A stretch of 64,000 nt of DNA from Paenibacillus sp. JDR-2 (GTDB taxonomy: Bacteria; Bacillota; Bacilli; Paenibacillales; Paenibacillaceae): the NCBI RefSeq assembly GCF_000023585.1, contig NC_012914.1, positions 2,929,001 to 2,993,000 on the forward strand, read 5' to 3'. Both the position numbers and the translations under genes were made by a program. Shown here piece after piece: positions 47,863-56,739 of this stretch; positions within the stretch are counted from its first letter, which is position 1, and each line of letters starts with the position of its first letter. A model generated the notes under the pieces. It was not told the DNA's origin and did no database searches. It saw only the letters and a program-made list of their open reading frames with translations.

Positions 47863-50800
47863 ATGAAGACAAGATTATCCGGTAAGTCGCAGCACTTGAA
47901 CAGCAGGATAAACAAACTGGCCATTACTCTTATAGCTTGCCTGCTGCTTGCAGGTTTTGGAAACGTATCAAGCGTTTTCGCGGAATCATGGACACCGGTA
48001 CCATTAGTAACGGCCGCAACCAAGAACGCCGGCAATATGGGTGGAGAAGGCGCGCAGTGGCCCATCTACATGACCGTATCGGAATCCGACCCGAACTTTA
48101 TGCTCTACGGGACCGATGTAGGAGGCATGTTCAGGAGCACGAACGGCGGCGCAAGCTGGGAGCCGTCTGGCAATGGGTTTGACTCAGGCGGTGCAACCGG
48201 CATGCAGATTGACCCCTTTAATGCGAATCGTGCCATTGCCATTGGCGCCTATTCCATGCCGCTTTCGTGGAATGGGTTATATCTAACGACGAATAAAGGA
48301 GCAAGCTGGACGCGAACCCGCGGCGAGAATATCGCCGGATACCGGGATACTCGGGATCAAATTGCCTATGATCGCAGCAGCTATGATGCGGCAGCCGGCT
48401 ATACGAAAGTAGTGTACTGGAGCAGAGTCAGGCATGATTCTTACAACTGGGGAACGCCAACGATTGATCCGAATATCTACAAATCAACCGATGGGGGAGC
48501 TACCTGGAACGTGCTTGCTAGCTCTGCAGATCCAGCCGGAGGCGATATCGCGGTTCATCCAACAAACGGCTGGGTGTACGCGGCAAGCGACAACGGCTTT
48601 TATCGCAGCAAGAACGGAGGGGTCAGCTTTGACCGTCTGCGAACTTCCGCCGCGGTTGATATCGAAGTGATTCCATCCCAGCCGAATACGGTATGGATTA
48701 CGCAGGACGACGGCATCTACAAATCGACGGATAGCGGGGATTCCTTCACGAAGGTTAGCGGATCAACCTGGCCGGCGGCTTATCCCAAATATTTGGCGGT
48801 TAGTCCCGTTAATCCGTCCAACATGATGATATCCGAAGAGACGGATGATTGGACCGTTAACCGCCATTACCGTTCAACCGACGGAGGAGTAACGTGGTCT
48901 CTTTCTCAAAACATTGACAGCTCGAACAGCTTTATTCCGCTGAATCTTCGGAGCTCCCATTTTGTTTGGAGTCCGACAAATGGCAATACCGTCTGGGGCT
49001 TTGGCGGCGATGTCATCCTGAAGAGCACGGATGCAGGCGCGAACTGGCAGTGGGCCAATAACGGCAACAACGGCATCATGACCGGCGGACTGATGAATTG
49101 GAGCACGCAGGACGGCAACGTCATGTATATGTCCGCGCAGGACTACAACGGCGGATTAACCACGGACGCGGGTAACACGTGGACTTACGTCGACCCTAAC
49201 AGCAACGGCTGGGTATACGGCGGTTATGCGCTTAACAATCAGATCATGTACGGCGGATACGGGCATGGCAGCTACTCGCTGTATGTGACAAGGAACGGGG
49301 CAACAAGCGGTTGGACGAATACCGGTCTGCCGCTATACGGCATGCAGATATCCTACAGTGATCCTGCCGATTCTAATGTGCTGTTCGCTTGGGAATACCG
49401 AAGCGGGGACGGCGGCCAGACCTGGAAGCCGCTTGCCGGAGCCAGAGGCGTATTTACCTCCAATCCAACCGGACAACGAGAGCTGTATGGCTCTTATGGC
49501 GGCGATGTAGTTACTTCCTTCGATAAAGGCCTTACTTGGTCGACGGTTGTATCGCTGCCATCGGGTGAAGGCGTTAGAGATATTGCCTACGATCAGAAGC
49601 GCAACCGGCTGTTCATCGCTTCTACCGCAGAGAAGCTTTACCGATTCGAATCGGGCGTTCTGACGGATATCACGAGTCATATTCCGGCCGATCAGATGGG
49701 CAACCGGTGGATATGGTCTGTCGCCGTTGATCCGGGCAATCCGAATATCGTGTACAAAGCAGGCGCGGCCAATATTTATCAATCCGATGTTTCTGCCGCC
49801 CGATCCATTGACGGAGGAGATACATGGCAGTCGCTTAATCTCAGTCCCCGATTCAACAATAGCGCATTTGGCAAAAGCGGAGGCATTGGAGCATCTGTCG
49901 TTCGCGTGAATCCAGTAACGCATGAAGCTTTCTTTGGATCTGTCTGTTATGGGCTGTGGAAGATTGGAGCTCCTGCAGGTGTCAGCGTTCCGGCTCAAGG
50001 ACCGGCGGCACCTGCCGTACAAGGCCAAAGTGTATTGTACGCGAATGATTTCCAGAGCAATTCGGCTGTCGACTGGACATTTGCTTCGGGCAGCGCCGGC
50101 AGCGGCCAATTGCAATTTTACGATTTCAGCGGCAATCGAATGAAGGCGATTTATGACGGCCAGTCCTTCAGCGGCGACTATCGCTTCTCTGCTGATGTAA
50201 CGGCGCATGGGGCTGCCTATGCCAACGTATCGCAGCTTGCATTCAATTATCAGAATGACAGCAATTTTTATTATCTGAGCGTAGGCGGCGGAGATAACAA
50301 TACGGTTGAACTGCACAAGGTCGTTAGCGGTAGCGATTCTACCCTAGCTGTTTATTCCAGCAGCTGGCCGGTTACCGACAAACGCATTACGTACGACATT
50401 CAGGTAAAGCAAGGTAATTCCATTACGGTCACCGGCATTCGCGACAATGTATCTACGTTGTTGTTTGACCATGTATCCGATTCATCCCTTCAATCTGGCA
50501 AAATCGGATTTATGGGCATGTGGAATGCCTTCGAGGCCGACAATGTGCTCGTTACCTCGGCAGGCAGCTCTAATGCGACAGGCGAATTGAACCGCTTCGG
50601 ATGGACGGCAACCGCAACGGACAGCTATTACCAGCGTCCTGCATCGAATGCACTGGATGGCGATAATAATACATCCTGGACATCTGGCGTATCGCAGGCA
50701 AGCGGACAAAACTTCATTGTAGACATGAAGTCCGTCCAGAATTTTGACCGAATCGAGCTTGATCTCGGCACGGCGAACAATGATTATATGCGAGGATATA

Positions 50801-51369
50801 ATTTGTATGCTTCCAACGACGGTGCCAACTGGGGCAGTCCAATTGCCAGCGGTGTCGGCGTAGATCCGGTGACGACCATTTCTTTCGCCAGTCAGTCTGC
50901 CCGGTACTTCAAAATAACCTTAACGGGAGCAAATGGTTATTGGTGGTCCATTACTGAATTGAAAGTATTCAAGACTGTCGCCTTAAACCGAACGGGCTGG
51001 TCAGCCGCAGCGACAAACTCCTATTATTTGCGTCCGGAATCGAATGCATTGGATGGAGATTCCTCGACCTCCTGGACATCGGGAGTTTCCCAAGCGAGCG
51101 GGCAGACCTTTGTTATCGATATGAAGGCGGCCCAGACCATTCGCAAGCTTGTGCTTGATCTTGGAACGGCGAATAACGATTATATGCGGGGTTATGAGGT
51201 GTACGTTTCCAGTAACGGAACGAATTGGGGAAGCCCTGTCGCCTCCGGAGTGGGATTAAATCCGCTTACGACAATCTCGTTCTCTCCGCAGACGGCGAGG
51301 TATATCAAATTTCAGTTAACTGCGGCAAACGGGTATTGGTGGAGCATAACAGAGCTTAACGTGTATTAA
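47863..51369 (+). CDS. Secreted GH74-like propeller with LamG-like and two discoidin (CBM32-type) domains
   Basis: 1168 residues from ATG 47863, set by GAGAGGAG; an in-frame ATG at 47800, which also has GGAGG, would add 21 residues before the signal peptide. The signal peptide ends SSVFA. The GH74-like propeller (about 40-705) carries TDVGG (D85) and repeated Asp boxes. Like the dockerin protein at 31291, it lacks the second GH74 Asp motif and has QDYNGGLTT there; the two also share a CYG(F/L)WKI end to the propeller. A LamG-like domain (about 720-900) and two tandem F5/8 type C domains (about 910-1168) follow, likely binding galactosyl or other side chains. There is no dockerin or SLH, so it is free. 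Specificity is unknown. Confidence 0.85.
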   Translation: MKTRLSGKSQHLNSRINKLAITLIACLLLAGFGNVSSVFAESWTPVPLVTAATKNAGNMGGEGAQWPIYMTVSESDPNFMLYGTDVGGMFRSTNGGASWEPSGNGFDSGGATGMQIDPFNANRAIAIGAYSMPLSWNGLYLTTNKGASWTRTRGENIAGYRDTRDQIAYDRSSYDAAAGYTKVVYWSRVRHDSYNWGTPTIDPNIYKSTDGGATWNVLASSADPAGGDIAVHPTNGWVYAASDNGFYRSKNGGVSFDRLRTSAAVDIEVIPSQPNTVWITQDDGIYKSTDSGDSFTKVSGSTWPAAYPKYLAVSPVNPSNMMISEETDDWTVNRHYRSTDGGVTWSLSQNIDSSNSFIPLNLRSSHFVWSPTNGNTVWGFGGDVILKSTDAGANWQWANNGNNGIMTGGLMNWSTQDGNVMYMSAQDYNGGLTTDAGNTWTYVDPNSNGWVYGGYALNNQIMYGGYGHGSYSLYVTRNGATSGWTNTGLPLYGMQISYSDPADSNVLFAWEYRSGDGGQTWKPLAGARGVFTSNPTGQRELYGSYGGDVVTSFDKGLTWSTVVSLPSGEGVRDIAYDQKRNRLFIASTAEKLYRFESGVLTDITSHIPADQMGNRWIWSVAVDPGNPNIVYKAGAANIYQSDVSAARSIDGGDTWQSLNLSPRFNNSAFGKSGGIGASVVRVNPVTHEAFFGSVCYGLWKIGAPAGVSVPAQGPAAPAVQGQSVLYANDFQSNSAVDWTFASGSAGSGQLQFYDFSGNRMKAIYDGQSFSGDYRFSADVTAHGAAYANVSQLAFNYQNDSNFYYLSVGGGDNNTVELHKVVSGSDSTLAVYSSSWPVTDKRITYDIQVKQGNSITVTGIRDNVSTLLFDHVSDSSLQSGKIGFMGMWNAFEADNVLVTSAGSSNATGELNRFGWTATATDSYYQRPASNALDGDNNTSWTSGVSQASGQNFIVDMKSVQNFDRIELDLGTANNDYMRGYNLYASNDGANWGSPIASGVGVDPVTTISFASQSARYFKITLTGANGYWWSITELKVFKTVALNRTGWSAAATNSYYLRPESNALDGDSSTSWTSGVSQASGQTFVIDMKAAQTIRKLVLDLGTANNDYMRGYEVYVSSNGTNWGSPVASGVGLNPLTTISFSPQTARYIKFQLTAANGYWWSITELNVY
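50590..51366 (+). repeat. Tandem duplicated F5/8 type C domain (two units, 396-bp offset)
   Basis: The first unit begins at 50590 and the second at 50986, 132 codons apart. The proteins match closely (SNALDGD, TSWTSGVSQASGQ, LDLGTANNDYMRGY, NGYWWSITEL in both), but synonymous bases differ throughout, so the duplication is not recent. Confidence 0.9.
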
Positions 51370-51382
51370 GAAGTGAATCTGT

Positions 51383-51410
51383 GGATGATGCCGGGTGACT
51401 GGCATCATCC
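51383..51410 (+). terminator. Hairpin after the GH74-like discoidin gene
   Basis: GGATGATGCC (51383-51392) and GGCATCATCC (51401-51410) are perfect 10-base arms. No T-run follows directly, so it may be a weak terminator or an RNA-protecting hairpin. Confidence 0.55.
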
Positions 51411-51449
51411 GTTCAAGTTGTTTCGAGACAGGGAGAGGGGAATAGACAG

Positions 51450-52571
51450 ATGTGGGAACCGATATTGAAGAAGGAAGATTATAAGCCAGGGCCGCCGCAA
51501 GGCGTCGATCTGAATAAGTATGGAATTGGCATCATTGGCTGTGGAGGAATCGTTAATATTGCCCATCTGCCAGCCTATAAGATGGCGGGCTTTAAAGTGA
51601 CAGCCTGTTGTGATGTAAATGCCGAGGCGGCACGCAGCACGGCCGAAAAGTTTGATATCCCGTTTTGGACAACCAAGGTGGAAGAGCTTCTGGAACGGGA
51701 GGACGTAGCCGTTATCGATATTGCCCTGCATCCGCCTGCCCGGCTGGAGGTCATGAAGCTGATTGCCAAGTCACCTCGGCCGGTTCTTATTCAGAAGCCG
51801 CTTCATTTCGATCTGCCGCAAGCGCAGGCGATCAGCGAGGTTGCGAAGCAAGCCGGCATTATGCTTGCCGTTAATCAGCAAGCGCGCTGGGTATCGGGTC
51901 ACAAAGCGATGAGGCATTTACTTGACCGCGGAGTAATCGGAGAGGTCTATAGCATCCAACATTTTATGCGCTCATATCAGGATCAGCCGGGAACCTGGTA
52001 TAAGGATGTCAAACACTTCAACATTCTTGATCATGGCATTCATTATTTGGACTTGAGCCGTTACTTCGCATCCTCTCCTGCGGCAGGCAGCCGCGAATGG
52101 ACTAGACTTCATTGCACAACCGCGATGCTCCCTGATCAGAACGGAATCGATCCGATGATCTATTCCGCTAATGTGGAATTCGGCGAGGTTGGAGGAAGGG
52201 CTCCTCTGATGGCCAGCCTGCAGTTCAATAATATCGTTCGAGCGTCCAAAGCCCATAAATTCACCTGGTGGATTGACGGCTCCGAGGGAAGTATGTGGCA
52301 GGACGGCGATCTTTATATCGCTAGAGCCGATGATCCGCATTCGGTTATCCGAATCGAAACGGAAGGAAGCTGGTTCCCGGATGCCTTCCAGGGGCCGATG
52401 TCGGATCTCATCGCGGCGGTCGATGAAGGGCGCAAGCCGGAAGTAACGCCGGAGGATAACTTCAATACGGTGGCGATGACATCCGCTATGGTGAAGTCGA
52501 GCGAGGAGGGCCGCGTTGTAACCCGAGCAGAGATGCTGGAGCAATTAAAGCAAGGAGTGAATCAAGCGTGA
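51450..52571 (+). CDS. Gfo/Idh/MocA-family NAD(P)-dependent oxidoreductase
   Basis: 373 residues; ATG 51450 follows GGAGAGGGGA. The Rossmann fold has GIIGCGGIVNIAHLPAY, and the family's EKP motif appears as QKP in VLIQKPLH. DHGIHYLDL carries the conserved catalytic-region histidine. The C-terminal alpha/beta domain holds the sugar substrate. Members oxidise or epimerise sugar hydroxyls. The next gene overlaps it (GTGA) and encodes an isomerase-like TIM barrel, a common pairing for catabolism of sugars via keto intermediates. The replacement of the usual EKP glutamate by Q is worth noting. Confidence 0.9.
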   Translation: MWEPILKKEDYKPGPPQGVDLNKYGIGIIGCGGIVNIAHLPAYKMAGFKVTACCDVNAEAARSTAEKFDIPFWTTKVEELLEREDVAVIDIALHPPARLEVMKLIAKSPRPVLIQKPLHFDLPQAQAISEVAKQAGIMLAVNQQARWVSGHKAMRHLLDRGVIGEVYSIQHFMRSYQDQPGTWYKDVKHFNILDHGIHYLDLSRYFASSPAAGSREWTRLHCTTAMLPDQNGIDPMIYSANVEFGEVGGRAPLMASLQFNNIVRASKAHKFTWWIDGSEGSMWQDGDLYIARADDPHSVIRIETEGSWFPDAFQGPMSDLIAAVDEGRKPEVTPEDNFNTVAMTSAMVKSSEEGRVVTRAEMLEQLKQGVNQA

Positions 52572-53419
52572 GGAATCAAGGTATGGAATATGGTGCCTTA
52601 TGCCATGAATTCGAGGGTATATCGATTGAAGAAACCGCAGAGCGAATGAGGGAAATCGGGTTCACGATTGTGCAGTTGGATCCTCGCGCGGCTAATGTTT
52701 CATTAGGCGAGGTTCTGCCCTCTCCTGAACGTGCGCAGCAGGTAAGGCGTATTTTTGAAGCTCAAGGTATTCGGATCGCCGCGCTTGCCGGGTATTCTAA
52801 TCTCATGGACTGCAATCCGTCCAACCGGGAGAAGGTGCTGGAGGTCTTTGAAGGAATGATTGCCTTATGCGAGCATTTCGGAACTCCTTATATCGCGACG
52901 GAAACAGGCGGTCTTGATCCTATTAATCCCTGGGCGAATAGCCCTCTTAACCACACGGAGGAAGCTTGGAATGAGCTTGTTCCTATCCTTCGCAGGCTGC
53001 AGAGCAAGGCGGCTATGCATAATGCCGTTATTCTGCTAGAAGGTTATGTGAACAATGTGCTCTCTACGACGGATAAAGCCAAACGGATTATAGAAGAGTT
53101 AGGAATGAACGGTTTGGGGTTTGTGCTGGATCCATTCAACTATTTGAATCCGGAGGACTTCGACGATCAAAGACAGGCATTCGAGCGCGTGTTCGAAGCC
53201 ATCGGCGCTTATTCGCCAATCGCCCATGCGAAAGACGCCGTATGGATCGACGAATGGCTGGTTACGCCTAGAGTTGGAACGGGTGTTGCAGAGTGGCCAA
53301 TCTATGCAGAGCTGCTCCGTCAGCACAAGCCGGACATACCGCTGCTGCTTGAGCATATGAAGCTGGAAGAGGCACAGGAAAGCTTGCGGTTTGTCCAAGC
53401 GGCATTACAAATAAATTGA
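52568..53419 (+). CDS. Sugar phosphate isomerase/epimerase-like TIM barrel
   Basis: 283 residues from GTG 52568, overlapping the previous TGA. The xylose-isomerase-like (AP endonuclease 2) fold shows metal-ligand candidates in ATETGG, ILLEGYVNN, FVLDPFNYLN, AHAKDAV and LLLEHM. The family converts ketoses or inosose-type compounds with a divalent metal. Translational coupling with the Gfo/Idh/MocA enzyme suggests consecutive steps on one sugar. A terminator follows. Confidence 0.88.
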   Translation: MRNQGMEYGALCHEFEGISIEETAERMREIGFTIVQLDPRAANVSLGEVLPSPERAQQVRRIFEAQGIRIAALAGYSNLMDCNPSNREKVLEVFEGMIALCEHFGTPYIATETGGLDPINPWANSPLNHTEEAWNELVPILRRLQSKAAMHNAVILLEGYVNNVLSTTDKAKRIIEELGMNGLGFVLDPFNYLNPEDFDDQRQAFERVFEAIGAYSPIAHAKDAVWIDEWLVTPRVGTGVAEWPIYAELLRQHKPDIPLLLEHMKLEEAQESLRFVQAALQIN

Positions 53420-53471
53420 CATGCTTTCCGAGTCAGACAGCAATTTTTGCAGCGGTGGTATAAATGTGAAG

Positions 53472-53505
53472 GGCTGGACAGGCCGCGATGGCTTGTCCGG
53501 CCTTT
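53472..53505 (+). terminator. Terminator after the isomerase-like gene
   Basis: GGCTGGACA (53472-53480) pairs with TGTCCGGCC (53494-53502), one G-U pair, then TTT and a T-rich stretch. Confidence 0.75.
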
Positions 53506-53537
53506 CGCCTTGTTATACGTTCCCTTCCCCAAAGTGC

Positions 53538-53565
53538 ATAATATTGTGTACCCGTTCATAATTTC
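53538..53565 (+). promoter_or_regulatory. 28-base shared element, copy A (before binding protein 3)
   Basis: ATAATATTGTGTACC, three variable bases, TCATAATTTC. It matches copy B at 58650-58677 in 23 of the 25 constrained positions with identical spacing. It ends 76 bases before the binding-protein ATG at 53642. Probably the binding site of response regulator 3 (inference). Confidence 0.65.
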
Positions 53566-53641
53566 AGGACATACTTTTGCCTATTGAAATCGGATACATT
53601 TAGGTGGCAAGATATATAAAGTTGCCGAAAGGGGTATTTGA

Positions 53642-55033
53642 ATGAGACGGAGACTTGGGAAGAAATCGTTGCTGCTGCTCGTTATGGCTCTCATGATGGT
53701 TGTGACCGCTGCTTGCGGGGGAGGCAATAATTCGAAAGACAATAATGCCGGCCAGAGTACCGACAAAGGAAAAACAGAGAGCTCCTCGTCGGAACCGGTG
53801 ACGCTTACTTTCGCCATGCAGGCGAATGCCAACGAGATCGCAGGCTGGACAGCCATGATTGACGCGGCGAATAAGAAGCTGAAGGATGACGGTAAGAAAA
53901 TAACGATCAAGATCGAGAAGATCAATACTTCGACCTGGCCGGAATATTATCAGAAAGTAACCGCTCAGATCGCTGCGGGCAAATCGCCGGACCTTGGCCG
54001 GATTGCCGAATCGTTTATGCCGCAGATCATCAAGAAGGATCAAGCGCTCGATATTACGGATATGATGAAATCCCTGGATTCCAGCAAATACTTCGAGAAT
54101 ACGTTCAAGAATGCGGGCTTCCAAGACGGCAAGTATTACGGACTTCCTTCCGGTATTTATTACATGCTCATGTATTACAACAAGGATATGTTCAAGGCAA
54201 AAGGAATTGCGGAGCCGTCGCATGACTGGAACAATGCCATCTCGTTCTCCCAAGTAAGAGACATTGCAAAACAATTCACCGAAGGCGAAGGGGCCAAGAA
54301 AACGTTTGGCCTGTCGGCAGGACCGTTCCTCAGCTATGCGGGCGGAATGTTCTCCCTGTCGAACGGCGGCAAAAATATTTTCAATGACGATCAGACTCCG
54401 GCAATTCAAGAACCGGCTACGAAGGAAGTGTATCAATGGTTCGACGATATGCTGCGCGTGGATAATTCCGTGCCGCGTCCGACGGATACAAAGATTATGG
54501 GCGGCTTCGATATGTTCAAGGCCGGTCGCATCGCCATGGCGATTGACGGTACGTGGTATGCCGGCAGCGTGAAAAACGACATCAAAAACTTTAACGTAGG
54601 CATCGCGGCTATTCCGGCAGGCAAAGGACAAGCTTACTCTTCGCAATTTATTGATAACTTCCTGATCTGGAAAGGCACCAAACATCCGCAGGAGGCATGG
54701 GAAGCACTGCAGGCAATCTACAGCAAAGAGGCATGGGAAGCTCTTGCGAAAACGGGCGTAGGCGGCCTTCCGATCCACCGCGAAGTGTTTGATGAAATCA
54801 AGCAAGACCTGTTCGGCGACAAAATCTCCGTTGAAGATATGGATACATTCACAAAGGCATTGGATCACACCGTATCCGTCCCTTATAATTCTTTCTATGA
54901 AGAAGCGGACCAAAAGATCAATGCACAGCTCGACACTTGGCTGCTTGGTAAAATGTCGGTCGACGAGTTCCTGAACAAGGCTTCTCAGATTCTGACGGAG
55001 ACCAAAGAAAAAACCGATCAAAAAGCAAATTGA
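53642..55033 (+). CDS. Lipoprotein sugar-binding protein, importer 3
   Basis: 463 residues, lipobox VTAAC (C25), Ser/Asn-rich tether and the family 1 sugar-binding fold (VTLTFAMQANANEIAGW start, YGLPSGIYYMLMYYNKDMF ligand-cleft block, TDTKIMGGFDMFKAGRIAMAIDGTW). ATG 53642 lies 6-7 bases after AAAGGGG. Its permeases are 3.7 kb away, beyond regulator/kinase pair 3, and it is closed by its own terminator. The shared 28-base element upstream links it to the permease promoter. Confidence 0.9.
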   Translation: MRRRLGKKSLLLLVMALMMVVTAACGGGNNSKDNNAGQSTDKGKTESSSSEPVTLTFAMQANANEIAGWTAMIDAANKKLKDDGKKITIKIEKINTSTWPEYYQKVTAQIAAGKSPDLGRIAESFMPQIIKKDQALDITDMMKSLDSSKYFENTFKNAGFQDGKYYGLPSGIYYMLMYYNKDMFKAKGIAEPSHDWNNAISFSQVRDIAKQFTEGEGAKKTFGLSAGPFLSYAGGMFSLSNGGKNIFNDDQTPAIQEPATKEVYQWFDDMLRVDNSVPRPTDTKIMGGFDMFKAGRIAMAIDGTWYAGSVKNDIKNFNVGIAAIPAGKGQAYSSQFIDNFLIWKGTKHPQEAWEALQAIYSKEAWEALAKTGVGGLPIHREVFDEIKQDLFGDKISVEDMDTFTKALDHTVSVPYNSFYEEADQKINAQLDTWLLGKMSVDEFLNKASQILTETKEKTDQKAN

Positions 55034-55040
55034 AGAAAGA

Positions 55041-55070
55041 GACGAGGGAGGATAGATTCCCTCGTCTTTT
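55041..55070 (+). terminator. Terminator after binding protein 3
   Basis: GACGAGGGA (55041-55049) and TCCCTCGTC (55058-55066), then TTTT. Confidence 0.88.
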
Positions 55071-55145
55071 CTGACGAATAACGGCTAGACAAATAGAAGC
55101 ATCACGATGGCCGTATAGGGCCAATTCATTTCAGGGGGAAACAGC

Positions 55146-56720
55146 ATGTACAAAGTATTGATCGTGGATGATGACGGATTGATCCGGGAAGATGTTCAAA
55201 CCATGATGGATTGGCGCGAGCACGGTTACGATATCATTGGCGAAGCCGAGAACGGCAAGGCTGCCCTCAAGCTGATCGAGCAGCATGATCCCGACATTAT
55301 CCTGACTGATATTTACATGCCTGTAATGGATGGCATCGAGCTCATCAAGCAGGTGAGAAGCGCAAGGCGCAAAGCCAAAATCGTGGTCATGAGCAATTAT
55401 GACGATTTCGCTTCCGTCAAGGAAGCGATGAAGTACGGCGCATCGGACTATGTGCTGAAGTATAAGCTTGACCCGGATGTGCTGCTGGATTTACTCGGAC
55501 AGACGAAGAAGCTGCTGGCGGCGGAAGCCCGGGAGTCCGAGCAGCAAGCCCAGCTGGAAAAGATTAGACAGGTCGGACAAACCGCCTTAACTAATCAATT
55601 CTGGTCGGATTGGCTGAGCGGCGGGATGACAGCCGAAGATTATGCGGAGCGGGCTGCCCGCTTGGGCATTCCTCATGCGAAGGGAGTCTGGGTTCCCGTG
55701 CTTGTCCAGGCGGATAAGCTTGAACGGGAAGACGTGCTAGCCATAGCCGGCCAGCAGGAAGAATATGCGGACGCGGTGAAAGTCGGGGAGAACGAAGTTA
55801 TTTTACTTATTTTCACGGTGCAGAGAAGTTATTTGCTGCTTAAGCAGCTTCAGCATGAGATTTCTTTGCGGTTGGTGTCCGGTCTGATGGATCGGCACGG
55901 TATGGTGGTAAAAGGCGATATTTGCATGCAGCCCTCTGATTTACGGAAGCAGCTCCAGATTATGAAGGAGAAGCTGTCGGATGTGTTCTACGAAGGATAC
56001 AAAGCGCTTATGGACACCAGCACTCCAGCGGCGCCAAGAGCGGGGACAGTGGATACTTTCGCATTTGATTCATACGAACTGGCGATCGTGAAGGCGGTTC
56101 AGGCGGCGGATGGAGAATACGCGACGGAGCAGCTGCAATTGCTCAACCGTTATTTGGCCGGCGCGCGCTTTGAGCCTCTAATGGTCCGCGAAGCCCTTCG
56201 CAGGCTTGGCGAACAGCTGATTCGCGCAATGAAGAACAAAGGCTTTACGCCGGTCGAAGAGGTGAATCCCGCTGCGCTGAAGGAGGCTCTGCTTGCCGAA
56301 CATGCGACATTAAGCTCTCTGATGAAGCTGCTGATTTCCTTAGTAGCGCAATTTGTGGAGCACCAGCAATCCGGCAACCGTTTAGCCGATTTAAGACTGG
56401 AGATCCGTAACGCAATAAGCTATATGGAACAGGGGTATGCGGACGATATTTCGCTAACCGACGTATCCAATCATGTAGGTCTCAGCAAAAATCATTTCTG
56501 CAAATTGTTCAAGCAGGAGACCGGCGATAATTTCATCAATGTGTTGAATAAAATCCGAATAGAGAAAGCCAAGCTATTCATTATGCAGCCTGACAGTCGG
56601 GTGAAGGATATCGCAGGCAAAGTAGGCATGGATAATTACCGCTATTTTTGCCGGATTTTCAAGCAGATGACAGGACTTCGGCCTACGGAATACAAACAAT
56701 CGGCGAATCAGGTCCGCTAA
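55146..56720 (+). CDS. YesN-type response regulator, system 3
   Basis: 524 residues from ATG 55146 after AGGGGGAAAC. Receiver domain with D8-D9 (followed by D10), phospho-acceptor D55 in IILTDIYMP; the usual LKP motif is LKYKL here, so the conserved receiver lysine is shifted or replaced by context. AraC-type HTH at about 425-520 (LTDVSNHVGLSKNHFCKLFKQE; AGKVGMDNYRYFCRIFKQ). It sits between the binding-protein gene and the permease genes of importer 3, both preceded by the same 28-base element, making it the best candidate to bind there. Confidence 0.9.
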   Translation: MYKVLIVDDDGLIREDVQTMMDWREHGYDIIGEAENGKAALKLIEQHDPDIILTDIYMPVMDGIELIKQVRSARRKAKIVVMSNYDDFASVKEAMKYGASDYVLKYKLDPDVLLDLLGQTKKLLAAEARESEQQAQLEKIRQVGQTALTNQFWSDWLSGGMTAEDYAERAARLGIPHAKGVWVPVLVQADKLEREDVLAIAGQQEEYADAVKVGENEVILLIFTVQRSYLLLKQLQHEISLRLVSGLMDRHGMVVKGDICMQPSDLRKQLQIMKEKLSDVFYEGYKALMDTSTPAAPRAGTVDTFAFDSYELAIVKAVQAADGEYATEQLQLLNRYLAGARFEPLMVREALRRLGEQLIRAMKNKGFTPVEEVNPAALKEALLAEHATLSSLMKLLISLVAQFVEHQQSGNRLADLRLEIRNAISYMEQGYADDISLTDVSNHVGLSKNHFCKLFKQETGDNFINVLNKIRIEKAKLFIMQPDSRVKDIAGKVGMDNYRYFCRIFKQMTGLRPTEYKQSANQVR

Positions 56721-56739
56721 TGCGAGGGGTAGTTCTGAC

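Noticed and set aside
49333..50316. 327-codon minus-strand open frame inside the discoidin propeller gene
   Set aside because: It lies wholly within a well-supported gene, has no ribosome binding site or domain, and is rich in arginine and isoleucine as typical of a shadow frame.
53600..55021. 473-codon open frame on the minus strand opposite binding protein 3
   Set aside because: The plus strand has a clear lipoprotein and sugar-binding fold with a ribosome binding site; the reverse frame has no recognisable domain and is a codon-bias shadow.
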